In this document: piece by piece, positions 12,376 through 23,800 of the stretch | How positions within the stretch are numbered: the stretch's first letter is position 1 | Layout: each line of letters begins with the position of its first letter | Assembly: GCA_020740775.1 (NCBI GenBank) | Contig: JAHEWK010000012.1 | Coordinates: 434,001 to 498,000, forward strand | Direction: 5' to 3' | Source of the DNA: Ilyonectria destructans | Taxonomy: Eukaryota; Ascomycota; Sordariomycetes; Hypocreales; Nectriaceae | DNA length: 64,000 nt | Made by a program: the position numbers and the translations under genes | Notes under the pieces: model-generated | Told to the model about the DNA's origin: nothing | The model's input: the letters and a program-made list of their open reading frames with translations, nothing else | Database searches by the model: none

Positions 12376-13117
12376 ATGCCCAACTGGCGCGACCAGTACC
12401 TCTCATCCCTTAAGGATGCCGAGCTCAGCAATCCCGTCAACATGGACCTCGTCCAGACCTGTCCGTACCCCACAATACCCCTCCTATCTCCGACCGCAAC
12501 GTCAAAGCGAGCGAGGGGACTGACATTATGAGCAAAAGGCTCCCAGATGGCCGATCGCATATCAGCCCTCGAAGCCGAAAAGTCCTCCCTAGAGTCGCTC
12601 ATTTCCACCAGCAGGAAAAAGACCACGCAATCCGCCGAGCCATCCTCCAACGATCCCGGCGTCGCCCAGCTGAAACAAGATCTCGCCGAAGCCCTGCGCT
12701 CCAAGGGCGTCACCGAAACACGATTACGCACCGCCGAGGAGGAACTCTCCAAGCTCCGCTCCAAATCGAAAAGCGACACGAAATCTGTCAGAGATTTGAC
12801 CGCCGACAGGTCCTTACTCACCACCAGACTGAAAGATCGAGACTACGAGCTGAGGGAGAAGCGGAAGCTGATCGAGGTTCGCCATCGTGACTCCCCAACC
12901 GTCGGACCGCCGAGGACGTGACGTGGCTAACAACGGGACACAGGAAGTCCAAGATGAGATGATTGCGCTAAACCTCCAGATGGCCATGGCAGAAAAAGAG
13001 AGGGATCGTGTTAAGAAAGAAAACAAGGAACTCATCGACCGATGGATGAAGAGAATGGCCCAGGAAGCCGATGCCATGAACCTCGCCAACGAACCCATTT
13101 TCGAAAAGGGACGATAA
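12376..13117 (+). CDS. ATG16: Autophagy protein Atg16
   Basis: Three exons: 12376-12460, 12539-12876 and 12944-13117, 198 residues, a typical fungal Atg16 size. The N-terminus has the WRDQYLSSLKDAE helix expected to bind Atg5. The rest is mainly coiled coil, with the family signature DRDYELREKRKLIE (exon 2) joined to EVQDEMIALNLQM (exon 3), then KENKELIDRWMKRM. In autophagy Atg16 dimerises through the coiled coil and recruits Atg12-Atg5, so that the complex acts as an E3 for Atg8 lipidation at the phagophore. Both introns have poor donors, GTCCGT and GTTCGC; acceptors AAAAG and ACACAG are ordinary, and intron 1 has CTGAC before its acceptor. The splice choice is fixed by frame and by the family sequence on both sides. 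Lies convergent with DOT1 with only 193 bp between stop codons. Confidence 0.93.
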
Positions 13118-13310
13118 TACCGGCCCATCGCTACACTTATTCTATCAGCACTCACGGAGGAACACGAAGGATGCAGCAGCATGACAAAACGAAGTGCTAT
13201 ATGGAGTATCCTGTAAGCCTAACAACCCTATCTCCCACGCTGATGCCCCCAATTCCCAATCTCATTCCATATTCAAAATTCGTACCCTGTGCTGATGAAG
13301 CTCTATTAGT

Positions 13311-14870
13311 CTACTTTCGCGTCGAGATAAAGTACGATCCTCCGGCATTGGTCCAGCTCACATAACCCTCAGGGTATGTGCACTCCTCGACCTCGAGAAT
13401 CGTACTGCCAACGTCGTTGATGTTGTGGTTGTTGCTCTTCATGTCCGCGACGAACGACTTGAGTGAGATGATCTTGCATCCCGACTTCAAGTCGAGGAAC
13501 ATCCGGACAAGGTCGTCGTTGAGCTGCGAGGTGAAGGCCTTGTTGTTCACCAGAATCACGTCAGCCCGCTTAAGAGCGTCGTGGATGGCCGCATTCTTGC
13601 GGAAATCGCCACGCTCCAGGTGCACCTTGCCAGGCTTGATGCCCCAGAGCATGCACCGCGCATCAAACTCCTTCTTCTGCGCCTCGCCCAGGTTGCACGC
13701 ATTCTCCATCATCTCACAACCCCAACTCTCACACCCAATCTCCAGCGCCGCTTGCAAGACGACGTTCCCCACGCCCGAGCCCAGGTCCACAAAGACCTGT
13801 CCCGATGTCATCTTGGTCTGCTCCAGTAAGATCTTCGAGATGAAAGGATGGAGGAGTTCGCCATAGACATAGTCGGTTCCGTTCTCGTATTTGGAGAGGA
13901 GTTCCACCTTGAGGGCGACGGTGCGGTCGTATATTTGGTCCAGGATAAAGGCAACGAGGTTCTGAGGCAGCTCGTGCTGGTTATCAAGGTTCTTGGCAAT
14001 AATGCCGTCCTCGACCAGATTCAAGAGCTTCTCGTTATACTCGCGTAGTGCCGTCTTGAACCCCATAAGATCTTGAATATTACGGTTTGACGCCTTTTCC
14101 AAGCGCCGTATGATGCCCCCGTTGGGGTTGGTGAAGGGCTCGGCTTCGTCATCGGTGAGGTATGTCTCGGCTACATGTCGAACTACTCTTATGCTCGCTT
14201 CGACAGCGTCGATCTTGTCCTTGCCCCATACCAACTCGTATCTATACCGCATGTTAGCACTGGGTTGCACAAACGATCACAAGGACAGAACTCACTTCTC
14301 GCGTGGCTGTAAGCTGGGATATTGTAACTCAATGGCCACGTCCTCCTTTTGGGCGCCCATGACGGGGACACATTTCAGCTCGAGCGAGGCTACATCCACG
14401 GCATGGATAAAGCTTAGCCCATCTACGCGATCCTCAAACGCCCTCGCGCTCCGGAGCTTCCGGTTAGAGTCGAGGTAGCCATCTTCGGTGCTCTTGCGCT
14501 GCCTCTTGTTGGCGTCGAGATTCATCCAGCCATCGTCTTCCGCGTCGCTGTCCTTATCGAATTCGATGCGCTCGCTGGCCGGGGATCGACGCGACACGGA
14601 GGCGCTGCCGGCCTTGCGCTTGCGCTCGAGCCGCTTCTCGTCGGAGGAGGAGGGATAGGGTGAGTGGCTCTTCTGGCGGGCGACCGGCTTCGGAGAGGGG
14701 CGGTGGGAAGACGAGGACCGGGACGCGGAGCCACTGAGGGCGGCCGGATTTGGCTTGGGCTTGGGCTTCGGGGAGGGGCGATCGACGACGACTTTTTCGA
14801 TCCGGATCTTGGGAGGGTCGACCTTGAACTTGTTGTTTTTGCTTCCAAACAGACGCATGATGCCGGTCAA
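13311..14870 (-). CDS. DOT1: Histone H3-K79 methyltransferase Dot1
   Basis: Two exons on the minus strand: 14870-14296 and 14241-13311, 501 residues. The N-terminal ~170 residues are basic and Pro/Ser/Lys-rich, consistent with the DNA- or nucleosome-binding tail of fungal Dot1. The catalytic domain in exon 2 shows TDYVYGELL (about 314-322), the SAM-binding DLGSGVGN (D344-N351) and the VNNKAF motif (423-428), which match the Dot1 fold and separate it from SET methyltransferases. The enzyme transfers methyl groups from SAM to H3 lysine 79 and acts in silencing and DNA-damage checkpoint signalling in yeast. Intron donor is GTGAGT, acceptor GGTATAG, and splicing yields [13 protein letters not shown]. 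An ATG four codons downstream (14858) gives [13 protein letters not shown], which may be the true start because fungal relatives begin close to the NNKFK motif. Confidence 0.95.
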
Positions 14871-16822
14871 GAGCCTTGAGCTCTTCGGAGAGTGCTTGAG
14901 CGGCGAAGAGTGGGAGAGTGAGAGAGAGACGGGGACCCGGAGGACGGGGACGGGTCAGGGATGGAGGGGTTCGCGGTGGCGTGCGTCGTGTCGCTCGGCA
15001 ATGTCGCGCAGTGGCGGGCTAAAAATAAGGCAGAGATGTAAAGGAATGGATAGAATGGAAGGCGAATAGAAGAGGTACGTAATGCAACCAAAAAAGCAGC
15101 CAGTCGAAGGGGTTGTTGGTGGAGTCGCGAGCCCGGGCTGTTGAGTCCGTTAGAATGGCATCGTGGCAGTAGGGAAGTCCAGGCGAGGCGGGAGACGCAT
15201 GGTTGCCTTGGGTGCATGAAGCCTTACATCAGCCGGCTGGGGCTGGCAGGCGCGGTGGCAGGTGCCCTGGGGCTGACCGCGCCTGCCCCAGTATCGCCCT
15301 GCACGCGCAGTAATTACGGGACGTACATGGCTGGGGCGCCGGGAACCGGGACACGTGAATGGTCCAAACGGCCAAGGTGGGTCCCATTACCCGTTAGTCC
15401 GTGGGGGGCTGCCTTAGTCGTGTGCCTACCCTAGACGCGTCGGGACTGGGAATTCGCTTGTCAACCCGAGGTAAAGGATGGGAAGCCCCCTTGATCATGG
15501 CTTACCCTATTTGAACTGGTTCCGTGCTCGATTTCTACCATTCAATAGACATTATTGTCTGTCAATTGAACCTTAGCAGAGCTAGTTTATCATTGTTGAT
15601 GCATGGGTGCTGCTAGATGCATCATCATTCGAGTATCTCTTTGTTCCCTTTGTTCTCACTTACACAATTCAACATCGGGCGTTGGCTAGTAAAAGGCTAA
15701 GTTATCCAACCCCATACGTATTCCATTTCGAGACGAACCATCCCAAATCTATCACATCTTTAGCATTGTTAGTCCAAAAGACCCTCACATCCTAAGATAA
15801 CGAAACCATCCCCAAGTGTTTAGATCCGTCGGTAGAGCCTAGAACTTGATCATAGCTGTTTCTCCAGAGGTGTAATACAAGCATAGCCGGTCGGATGCAT
15901 ACGTACTAGGCATGACACTCTGGATATGAGAATGCATCGACTCTTAGCTTAATACCCCTCGCATTGGGAAACAGACAGGGTCGCTCCCCGAATCATGATA
16001 GGGGATAGAACTGACACTACCGATCAATGTCGAGTCACCCCTCAACACCACCAAGATAACTGGACCCTTGACCCTATTTGAGCACCGGGGCTTTACGTCA
16101 ACGAGATGCATATGGGCAAATAAATTATCGCCCTTGTCCTTGTGACGAACGTGTTTCTCGTCGTTGAAACAAAATGTCACCTCACATGGGTTAATCCCTG
16201 ATATTCCCGCCAACCTGGCGGAGCACCTGCCTGTCTGAGCATGGATCAGATCTCTCTCCCTCCACAGTCGTGCCTCCGACTCGTTTATTTAGGTGCGATG
16301 CCGATCACTCAGTACTAGAGCCCACCCCGGCTCCAACGCATTGGGATCGCCAAAACCCGGAGACGTCAGGCTCCGCTCCCAACCCAACCGGGAAGTAAAA
16401 CATCCGTTTAAGTAGCTGCTTGAGCCGGTCGTCGGTAGTTGGCAGTTAGCTGTCAACGTCGGTACTGTTTGTCTAGTTTCCTTCTAACCGCAAATGTGAC
16501 AAATGTGGCAAATTAGGCGAGTTTACGAAATGTATTGAATGTTGATCGAGAATGCTTTTTTGTAAGCTAATAATTGTTACTTGAGCATGTGAGCCAAATT
16601 GCCGAACACCGAAAGGTATCAATCCTGATATCATCGCCTAGATCCTAATCCCAAAAAAAGAAAATACTCCAAACCGAGAAGGGCCGTTTTAGCCTTATGC
16701 TTTTGTACACATGGTGACAGGTGTCAAGTTCATACAGTAAAGAACAGTGCAAGTTAATGCTTGTGATAAATGATGTGGTGCTTGCCTAGTGGCTGGAGAC
16801 TCTAGAGAACCGTGGTGGCCTC
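14871..16822. other. Gap between DOT1 and the Pth11-like gene
   Basis: Two kilobases without a confident gene. The DOT1-proximal part is G/C-rich and probably its promoter. From about 15480 the sequence becomes A/T-richer. One suspicious minus-strand open segment at 15944-16288 is listed separately. Nothing else supportable seen. Confidence 0.45.
15944..16288 (-). pseudogene. Possible gene remnant or orphan exon
   Basis: A 114-codon open segment with no ATG near its 5' end; the first in-frame Met is roughly halfway, in AHMHLVDV. The translation is mixed hydrophobic/charged and less biased than the shadow frames nearby, for example VTFCFNDEKHV and VKGPVILVVLRGDS. I recognise no family. It could be one exon of an undetected gene, a decayed copy, or chance. 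Confidence 0.2.
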
Positions 16823-18354
16823 TTAGTCCCTGTTATAGTAGCCGTCATGGTGAAGGTGGTTGTGGTACGACCTGGACTGCGCTGCCGGCCGTGGTGCCTG
16901 AACCTGGGAGCCTGCCCGGGTTGTCGAGTAGTTTACGTTCTGTGTGTGTGTTCGCTGCGGTCGCTGTTGTTGCTCTCCCTGATTATTCATCTCGAAGATG
17001 GACACCTCGACGTCGCGGTGGATGCCCGGCCTCCCTGTTTTGTTGTTGTTATTGTTGGAGTGATCGTTCCCCTTGTTCATCTGGGGGAGGTCGATCATGA
17101 ATGTCTCGCTCTCGTTATCGCTCTGTCGATCACCCGACATAGTGTCTCCACGTAGCGGGATAGAGCCGTGTCGGTCGTTCTTGCGCCTCCAGGTGTCGAG
17201 TGTTCCCTTGGAGAAGCTAGTTCCCGTTCCCCCAGACTTGCTGTTTCGAGAGAAGCCAAGGGAGGATCCCACGCGGGAGACGATCGGGCCAACCGCTTTT
17301 TTGAAGTGTGGGAAGAGCATAGGAATGTTGGTAGTGACGACGGCAGTGAATGTCTCGCGAACTGCCCATGAGCCAGCGAGCATGGCACCGTTGACAGGGT
17401 CCTGGATGAGGTTGTTAATAACAACCATTGTGAAGGAGGGGCGTTGGAGGAACATACCGACACAAGGAGAACAACACGGAGGATGGCAGCCATAGTAACA
17501 AAGAGACCGCAGCTGAAGAGGGCAATCAGCCAGAACTTCTGAACCCAGGGCATGGCCGCCTTCCACAGCATGGGCATGGGGATCATGATGAGGTAGAGAT
17601 CCGTGGCGACGTTGAGGGCGAGGCCGGTCCAGACGATGGACGGAGAGATGGCCGGGTGGCAGAACTCGCCGGGGTCGGGATATATCTGCCACCACATGCT
17701 GAAGGACGGGCGGCAGCTAAGGAGGATGTTGAGCTGGACGGCGACCCAGCTCGTGATGATGAAGCCGAAGCCAAAGTAGATTTTCGATCGGTAACCGTCG
17801 AGGTCCTTGGTCAGGCGGTAGTAGAAGGTGCACATGCATGCCTTGAGCACCCATAAGAGGAACGAGTAGGTCGACCATCCTGCAAGCTGGATCTGAGAAC
17901 CGAGAACCCTGCTTCGGTCAGTACAATGAGTCTTGAGTGATGGTTGTTAGCAGACCTACCTCAGCGCATATTCTTCGCTGCTAGGATCCAGGGCCTTTCG
18001 CTCAGCATCTGTCATCGAGTTGTTGGCTAGGCCATGAGCGATGTTGCCCACAGAATAGGCCAGTCCAGTTTCCGCCGAGTAAGCAATCTGGCGCTCTGTA
18101 TTAGCACGGTGGTAAACAGACATGACAGACATGCGACTTACAGCAGCCAAAACTGCCAAGTAATCATCCGCCCACAGACCCTTGAAGCCCACGGAGCGGA
18201 TACGGATAAAGCACCGCAGCCCAGTTATCAACAGAGCAATCCCCAGCAGTGTAAAGGCCTCGATGTTGAACCGCTTCAAGGCGGCCATTGCAGCAGCCTG
18301 AGCAGCAGCGGCGGCGGCAGCCCCAGCCTCGGAACTCGTACTGTTGGAAGACAT
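16823..18354 (-). CDS. Pth11-like (fungal rhodopsin-type) seven-helix membrane protein
   Basis: Four exons on the minus strand: 18354-18142, 18093-17960, 17908-17458 and 17401-16823, 458 residues. The first helix (IEAFTLLGIALLITGLRCFIR) runs into the ADDYLAVLAA motif. Later helices include SKIYFGFGFIITSWVAVQL, SIVWTGLALNVATDLYLIMIPMPMLW and FWLIALFSCGLFVTMAAILRVVLLV. The DPVNGAMLAGSWAVRETFTAVVTTNIP block follows intron 3, and the tail is hydrophilic, with Asn and Gln runs. These are hallmarks of the large fungal family related to Pth11, several members of which act as G-protein-coupled surface sensors; the ligand here is unknown. An upstream in-frame Met at 18540 would add 62 residues, but the start at 18354 (MSSNSTSSEAG) fits the family better. 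Donors are GTAAGT, GTAGGT and GTATGT; the acceptor of intron 1 is read as ACAGAG to keep frame. Confidence 0.88.
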
Positions 18355-21300
18355 GGCTGCACCGGTGGATACTGGATAGACAGACTTGGAGACCCAACAC
18401 ACCAAGACGAGGAGGAAATCCGACAGACTGGATCCCTCGGGCACGGCAGGACGTAGGCCGGTATAAGAAGCCCGCCGGAGAATAAGAGCGAAACATAATG
18501 CCGGGTGTACTACGGCGGATGCCCTGCATAGAAGGACCAAATTCTCTCAGTCCCGACCCGCGAGCTATCCGGGGACCCAGTCCTTTGCATCACTGGTGGC
18601 GGAGTACATCGCCCTCCAAATGCGACTGTCGTACTTCCTGACTGATAACCCCGTCCGTGACAACCCCAGCGTCGCCTCCCGCGGCACCAGAGCGAGTCCG
18701 TCACCGCGTCCCCACAGCGTCGCCGTCCCGAACGAGAAAGGCTCGATGAAGCCGTCTGTTTCGCAGCAGGGGCCCGAAAGAAACTACCACGGCGGGTCAG
18801 GTCCCTAGCTGCCGTCGACTAGGACCGGGTCTTGGTGCGTGCGACCGCTGTCCTCAGCCAGGGCTAGAGCGCTGGGCTCGTCTTGGTTAGGTCTGCTCTT
18901 TAACGAGAACGCCTTGACGAGGAACACGCCATATCTCGGTTTCGCCCAGCCACAAACCCCAGAGCTGGACAGAGCTGGTCAGAGCTGGTCCATTTTGGAG
19001 ATAGGCCCAGGACCATGACTTCAGGTCCAGCAACGAACGCCTGGAGATAACTGCGTGCTAGCAGTGGTATGGGCGACGCCAGCAGCCGCTAACAGCTAGC
19101 AGAAACATTGGGGTCGCGCGGCTGAGAAAGGGAGTACTGGGACCGAGTCAACCAGCGCAAAGTACGCGTACGTGCCTGGTTCTCCTTACATCACTCATGC
19201 TACTACGTAGTGCATATTGACATGTCTGATATGCACGTGTGGCGGCTTGATGATCCAGCCCACGGGCGTCGGGCGTAGAAGGGCAGAAGGAAAAAGGAAC
19301 GTCTTGATGTCACTCTCAGCCCAAGGGTCGCACACACTGAACGGAGCGCGCGCTCACCACCAGACTGTCTCACCAAGGTACGGCAGTCGGCGCCCTGCAG
19401 CTGGATCGGCCTTTCGAGACTTGATGTTCGTTTGAGTTTGCCAGTGGGATGTTGGAGGGAGCCGTGCCTCGCTTCCGGGAACCGAGATCCCCGGGTTTTG
19501 GTAGTGATTGATGGGCGACGATGAGACGAAGGGGTCCCGAATATGTAAAGCTGCCACCGACATGGGCAGATGAGACTTCTCCTCGTTGACCGGGCGCTGA
19601 CTTGCTCACAGCGCTGCTACTGGACTGTACGTATGTACGTAGTACGTAGTATTCACTGGACTGGTGCCGGCTGGATTGCCGTAGCCCGGCCATTTTGTGC
19701 ATTAGGACCGCTCGTGAATCGCCATGGTTCGCAGAAGTGGCCTGAAGCGTCCAGACTACGGTAGGTACCATGGTACGCATCCCTTGTCAGTGACCTTAGT
19801 CGGGTATCTCTCAAGCATGGCCGATGTGACGCTGGGAGGTTTACCCCTGAATCACCGGGGCAAGGGAGTATCGCCCACTCGATCGCACAGAGTTACATGC
19901 CCTTTAACCGCTAAGCGACCTCCGCGGACGCATCGTTCAGGTGCCGATCACGGTTGCGGAACCGTTGGACTGAGTCTTTATTTGGACACGGGAGGGTGGC
20001 TGTCAGGGCTACGTATGGGTGACGGCAACCATCGCATGGCGCGGAAGGGTGGGAAAATAGCAACAGAAGTACGCAGTAGCAATAGCCTTTTGGAAATCCA
20101 ACAAGCTTCGAAGTGAGCCATCCCGTTGGGATTTGATCCCCCCCTTCTGAGAGAGCAATTTGACAAGCGCCTTGACACGCGTTTTGACAGCGTCTGGCTA
20201 GAGCGTCTTGTGGCGAGAGCCTCCTGTCAAACGAACCATCAGCAGCTCCAAGGCAGTCCCTGCATGGATGTGCGTAATGGACGTGGGTGATTGCAGGCAC
20301 ATCAAACACATCGAACACAGACCACGACGTCTAAACTAGTGATGTTCGCCATTTGTGCTTCAACGGGTAATCTCAGCGACTCTCAGCGGCCGACTAACAA
20401 ATTTCTCTCTATTTTAGCAAACTCCGCCACCCGCTAAGTTGCGCAAAAGTCTGGAATTCTAGCCGTGGAAGGATTACCCACTCGGATGCGTCATTCTAAT
20501 ACGCGCCACCACGTTTCTCCAAGCCAAGTACGTCACGGCAAGTCCTTCCCTACCCTAGAGACTCCCAACATCGGACCAAGACGCGGTATTACATGTCCGT
20601 TGGGTCGGCATCACGTAGCTTTTCGGATGAAAACTGTGACAAAGTGGATGACTGGCCATGGGTCCCGAACGTGGCTGTTTGAGATGTCATCGCTAAAATC
20701 GGGAACGGCTGGCTGCAGCCACTCACGGTGACACCATCATGCTTTGCAGAGGTGGCTGAACAGATGCGACCGAGATCCAATATATTTCGCCGTTGTGAGA
20801 ACTGACAGATATTCTTCCCTTGTGCTTGTGTTGCACCGAGCTAGTTAGGGGAACCCAGTTTCTATCCCACCAAAGCAAACATGGTAGGGTTAGAACGGAC
20901 TGGTGCTCTAGACAATCGCTTCAATACCCTGTCACGCGCTACCCCTGATTGATTGTTACCCTTCGGCCCCATGTAGGCTTCGAAAGCCAAGTATTGGTCT
21001 TAAGAAAAAGAAACCATTAGGTTTCCAAGTGCGACTCAGTATGCGGTTGATATTCATGCAACTTGGTGTGGACCGGAACCGCTTTCAACGACTGCGTCAT
21101 CGTGCTTCTGCGGAAGTTCAAGGGCTAAAAACCGGAATTTGAATCATTGCTACATGACTTCTGAGCTTGGCAACCAAAATTCCATGTGAGTTGCTGTGCC
21201 ACTCCGGAGATATCTTATTCATGGTGGCTATACTTGCTCGATGCTTTCGTGCTAAGTTGAGTACTGCTCTTCGTGCGCATGCATCTTGCTATTGCACACA

Positions 21301-21632
21301 AGGATATGCCCCAATCCTAAACATAATCACCAATAACGTACCGAATGTATCTTGGTAGAGGTAATTTATCAAGACTGGTTCTTTGCAATTATCACTCATG
21401 GCAGTTGTTGTACTTTATTTAATTTAATTATTCTCATAGCCTGTTAGGCTCAACGTACTTTTGACTGCATACCTAGATACTTATGTAAATTGATTCAGCT
21501 CAGACTTAGGCATTGTGGCATTTGAGGTTTCTATTGTTGGTGCCTGAATGACGCACCTCGATCGCCTCATTTGTGCTGAGCGCCATGCGCCTCTCAGTGA
21601 TTAGGGTGCGACTTGTCATACCGTAGACGGCA
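18355..21632. other. 3.3-kb gap without a supportable gene
   Basis: Contains the likely promoter of the Pth11-like gene, a 10-bp tandem triplet at 18961-18990, TACGTAGTA-type palindromes at 19201-19211 and 19636-19651, and a stretch at 20160-20195 where TTGACA/TTGACAAG recurs. From about 20,800 the sequence is A/T-richer with no open frame of note. No mobile-element termini or transposase frame found. Confidence 0.45.
18961..18990. repeat. 10-bp tandem repeat, three copies
   Basis: AGAGCTGGAC followed by AGAGCTGGTC twice, head to tail. In the gap upstream of the Pth11-like gene. Confidence 0.85.
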
Positions 21633-23399
21633 ATGTCATCGTGTTGGCGAAACAGAAGACAACCTCCTCCTTCCTTTCTCAGTGAAGTGGAAGGAAGGAA
21701 GGAAGCCGGCAGCTGCCAACAGCTGGAAGCCAGGTGCTTGCCCCCTCTCAGGTGCTTCCTCCCTTCCTTCCACTGGCCCTCACGCCCCTCCTACAACTTT
21801 CTCCAGACTCTTGAATCTGGATTCCCCAAATCATCAACGCCACGAAATCTGGGAGTTTGTGCACCACATCTCTTTACGGGTGGCCTGCCCTTCCAAGACG
21901 CGCCGCCTGTTACGATCTTGTCTTCATCATCATCGATGTCGCCACTTCTTCCACCGCCTAGAACAGCCACCGAGTCCCGTTCCAATGCCGCCATGGCTCA
22001 ACAGATGGTCCCGGATGGCCAAACACAGAAGCGTCGATTCGCTCACACAAATGCCGGTGTGTATAAAAGCCATCCAGCCAACGGCGGAGGAAATCTTGTC
22101 GATTTGTTCACTCCATTGCCGCTGGAACTGAAACGAGAGATCTGCGAATATCTCTGCGACCATTGCAAAACCACGATCCCCCAGCACGAGACATTCAAAC
22201 CTCGACATGGACCGCTAGCAAGCCTATGCCTTGCATCTCGAGCCCTTAGAGATGCGGCAGAGCCAGTCTTATACCATTTCTTCTTTTGCCAGGACAGCGA
22301 GCCACAGCAGCGGTTGGAACCATTCTCAAAGACTCTACTCCAGAGACCTGAGTTGGCAGCTCATATTCGACGCATCCGTTACAGACCAGAGCCTTGGAGT
22401 CAGGATGCCGACTGGAGGGAAGTTAAACGTGGAGCGTTCCTGGAAACCAACTCGGAAATTGAAAACTTGACACTCCATCGCTCTCTGTTTGACATGGTCT
22501 TATCACGGGCGGAAAACTTGGAAGAACTGTCCATCGAAATTGAAGAGGGCTGGTGTATGCCCCCAATCGATCTCCCCCAGTTGAAGGATCTACATCTACA
22601 GCGACCAAAAGAATGGATGCCACCGAGTTTGACTTATCCCAAAGGCGAAAGGGGGCTGAATGCTGCACCGCTGCTTGAGCGACTGTGGTTGGAGAAGTGG
22701 AATCTGTTCGACGTTGCTCACCATGACGTCCTTGATCTCATATCTCACATTCGCCGGCTCAGTATTCAACCCGATACCAAAAGCCATGGCAGCCCAGAGA
22801 ATAGGATCAAAATACTTGTGAAAGAAATACCAAAGCTGACTGGATTCGATTGGTTCGACCCGCATTTAGGCACGGATCCAGAAGTTGAGCTTTTGTCACA
22901 TCTCCTTGTGCGGAAATCTGAGTTGACGGAGATTTATATCGAGTCTGATTTCTTTTTTATCGACTTTACTTTACTGAGCCACTTCGAAAACCTCAAAGAC
23001 CTCAGACTTCATTGTCATATCCAAGACTTGTTTGAGACGGATAATTACGAGGAGAAACTCTCCAAATTGAAGGAGTATCGCCTCGCGCTTCCCTATTCAT
23101 TGGAGAAGCTGGAGGTTTTTATTGTGGATCAGTTGCATATGTGGATCCTTGTCCGGTTGAGCCAGAGCCTGTCTCAGTACGTCAATCTCAAAGCCGTGGA
23201 GTGCATTTCAGGTCTGGATGCCGAAGGCCGAGAATTACGGCAGCAGACGTACCGTATTTTGAAAGAGGAGCGTGTCCAAGAAAACTTTCTGAAGGCGAAC
23301 GTGGACTTTAGTGTCTCGGAACTCGACCACGAAAGAATTCGTTCTCTGGTTGAGTACATTTCCTGGGATTCGGACTACGAGTACTACGAGGACTACTGA
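21633..23399 (+). CDS. F-box-like protein, function unknown
   Basis: Single open frame of up to 588 codons. The coding core is convincing from about residue 121 on: VDLFTPLPLELKREICEYLCDHC resembles an F-box helix pair, followed by LASLCLASRALRDAAEPVLYHFF, a motif frequent in fungal F-box proteins. Weak leucine-rich spacing follows (for example LPQLKDLHLQRP and LLERLWLEKW), ending in an acidic DSDYEYYEDY tail. Such proteins usually bind Skp1 and present substrates to SCF ubiquitin ligases; the substrate is unknown. The first 100 codons look like untranslated leader, so better starts are the ATGs at 21936 (MSPLLPPP) or 21993 (MAQQMVPDG, in a CCGCCATGG context). No introns apparent. It stands alone, with large gaps on its left side, consistent with a lineage-variable gene. 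Confidence 0.75.
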   Translation: MSSCWRNRRQPPPSFLSEVEGRKEAGSCQQLEARCLPPLRCFLPSFHWPSRPSYNFLQTLESGFPKSSTPRNLGVCAPHLFTGGLPFQDAPPVTILSSSSSMSPLLPPPRTATESRSNAAMAQQMVPDGQTQKRRFAHTNAGVYKSHPANGGGNLVDLFTPLPLELKREICEYLCDHCKTTIPQHETFKPRHGPLASLCLASRALRDAAEPVLYHFFFCQDSEPQQRLEPFSKTLLQRPELAAHIRRIRYRPEPWSQDADWREVKRGAFLETNSEIENLTLHRSLFDMVLSRAENLEELSIEIEEGWCMPPIDLPQLKDLHLQRPKEWMPPSLTYPKGERGLNAAPLLERLWLEKWNLFDVAHHDVLDLISHIRRLSIQPDTKSHGSPENRIKILVKEIPKLTGFDWFDPHLGTDPEVELLSHLLVRKSELTEIYIESDFFFIDFTLLSHFENLKDLRLHCHIQDLFETDNYEEKLSKLKEYRLALPYSLEKLEVFIVDQLHMWILVRLSQSLSQYVNLKAVECISGLDAEGRELRQQTYRILKEERVQENFLKANVDFSVSELDHERIRSLVEYISWDSDYEYYEDY

Positions 23400-23800
23400 G
23401 GCATCGGGATGAAGAATCATTTGCCGCTACAATTTGATGAAGAAATCATCGGGTCGTATGATAATTGGTGGATTGCGGACACTGAGCACCTATGATGAGA
23501 ATCGGATTGATGATGCTACGGAGACTGAGACGGCGGATGAAATTTGTACATAGCTCAGGTTTTGATCACCGAGGCTGAGAAGCATTGGGGGGGAGTCTGA
23601 CCACGATTTCACATTCTTCGTCTATGGGATTCAAGCACGACAGCTTGCATCCTCAATGGGTTTCGTGGTGCGGAGTTGGTAGGCACCTTTGGGAAGAAGT
23701 ATCTCGTACATTCATTGACAAGAAATATGAGGACGCAAGATCTATTCTGAAGGCTGCGCTTTTCTTCCCTACTCCGACGTAGCTTCTAATGAACAATGCT
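23400..23800. other. Convergent 3' region between the F-box-like gene and EFL1
   Basis: About 400 bp without a supportable gene. A 65-codon frame at 23585-23782 has no recognisable motif and probably belongs to 3' UTR sequence. Confidence 0.5.

Noticed and set aside
20115..20150. tRNA-like B-box (GATCAAATCC on the minus strand)
   Set aside because: One mismatch to the B-box, no A-box at the right distance and no acceptor-stem pairing.
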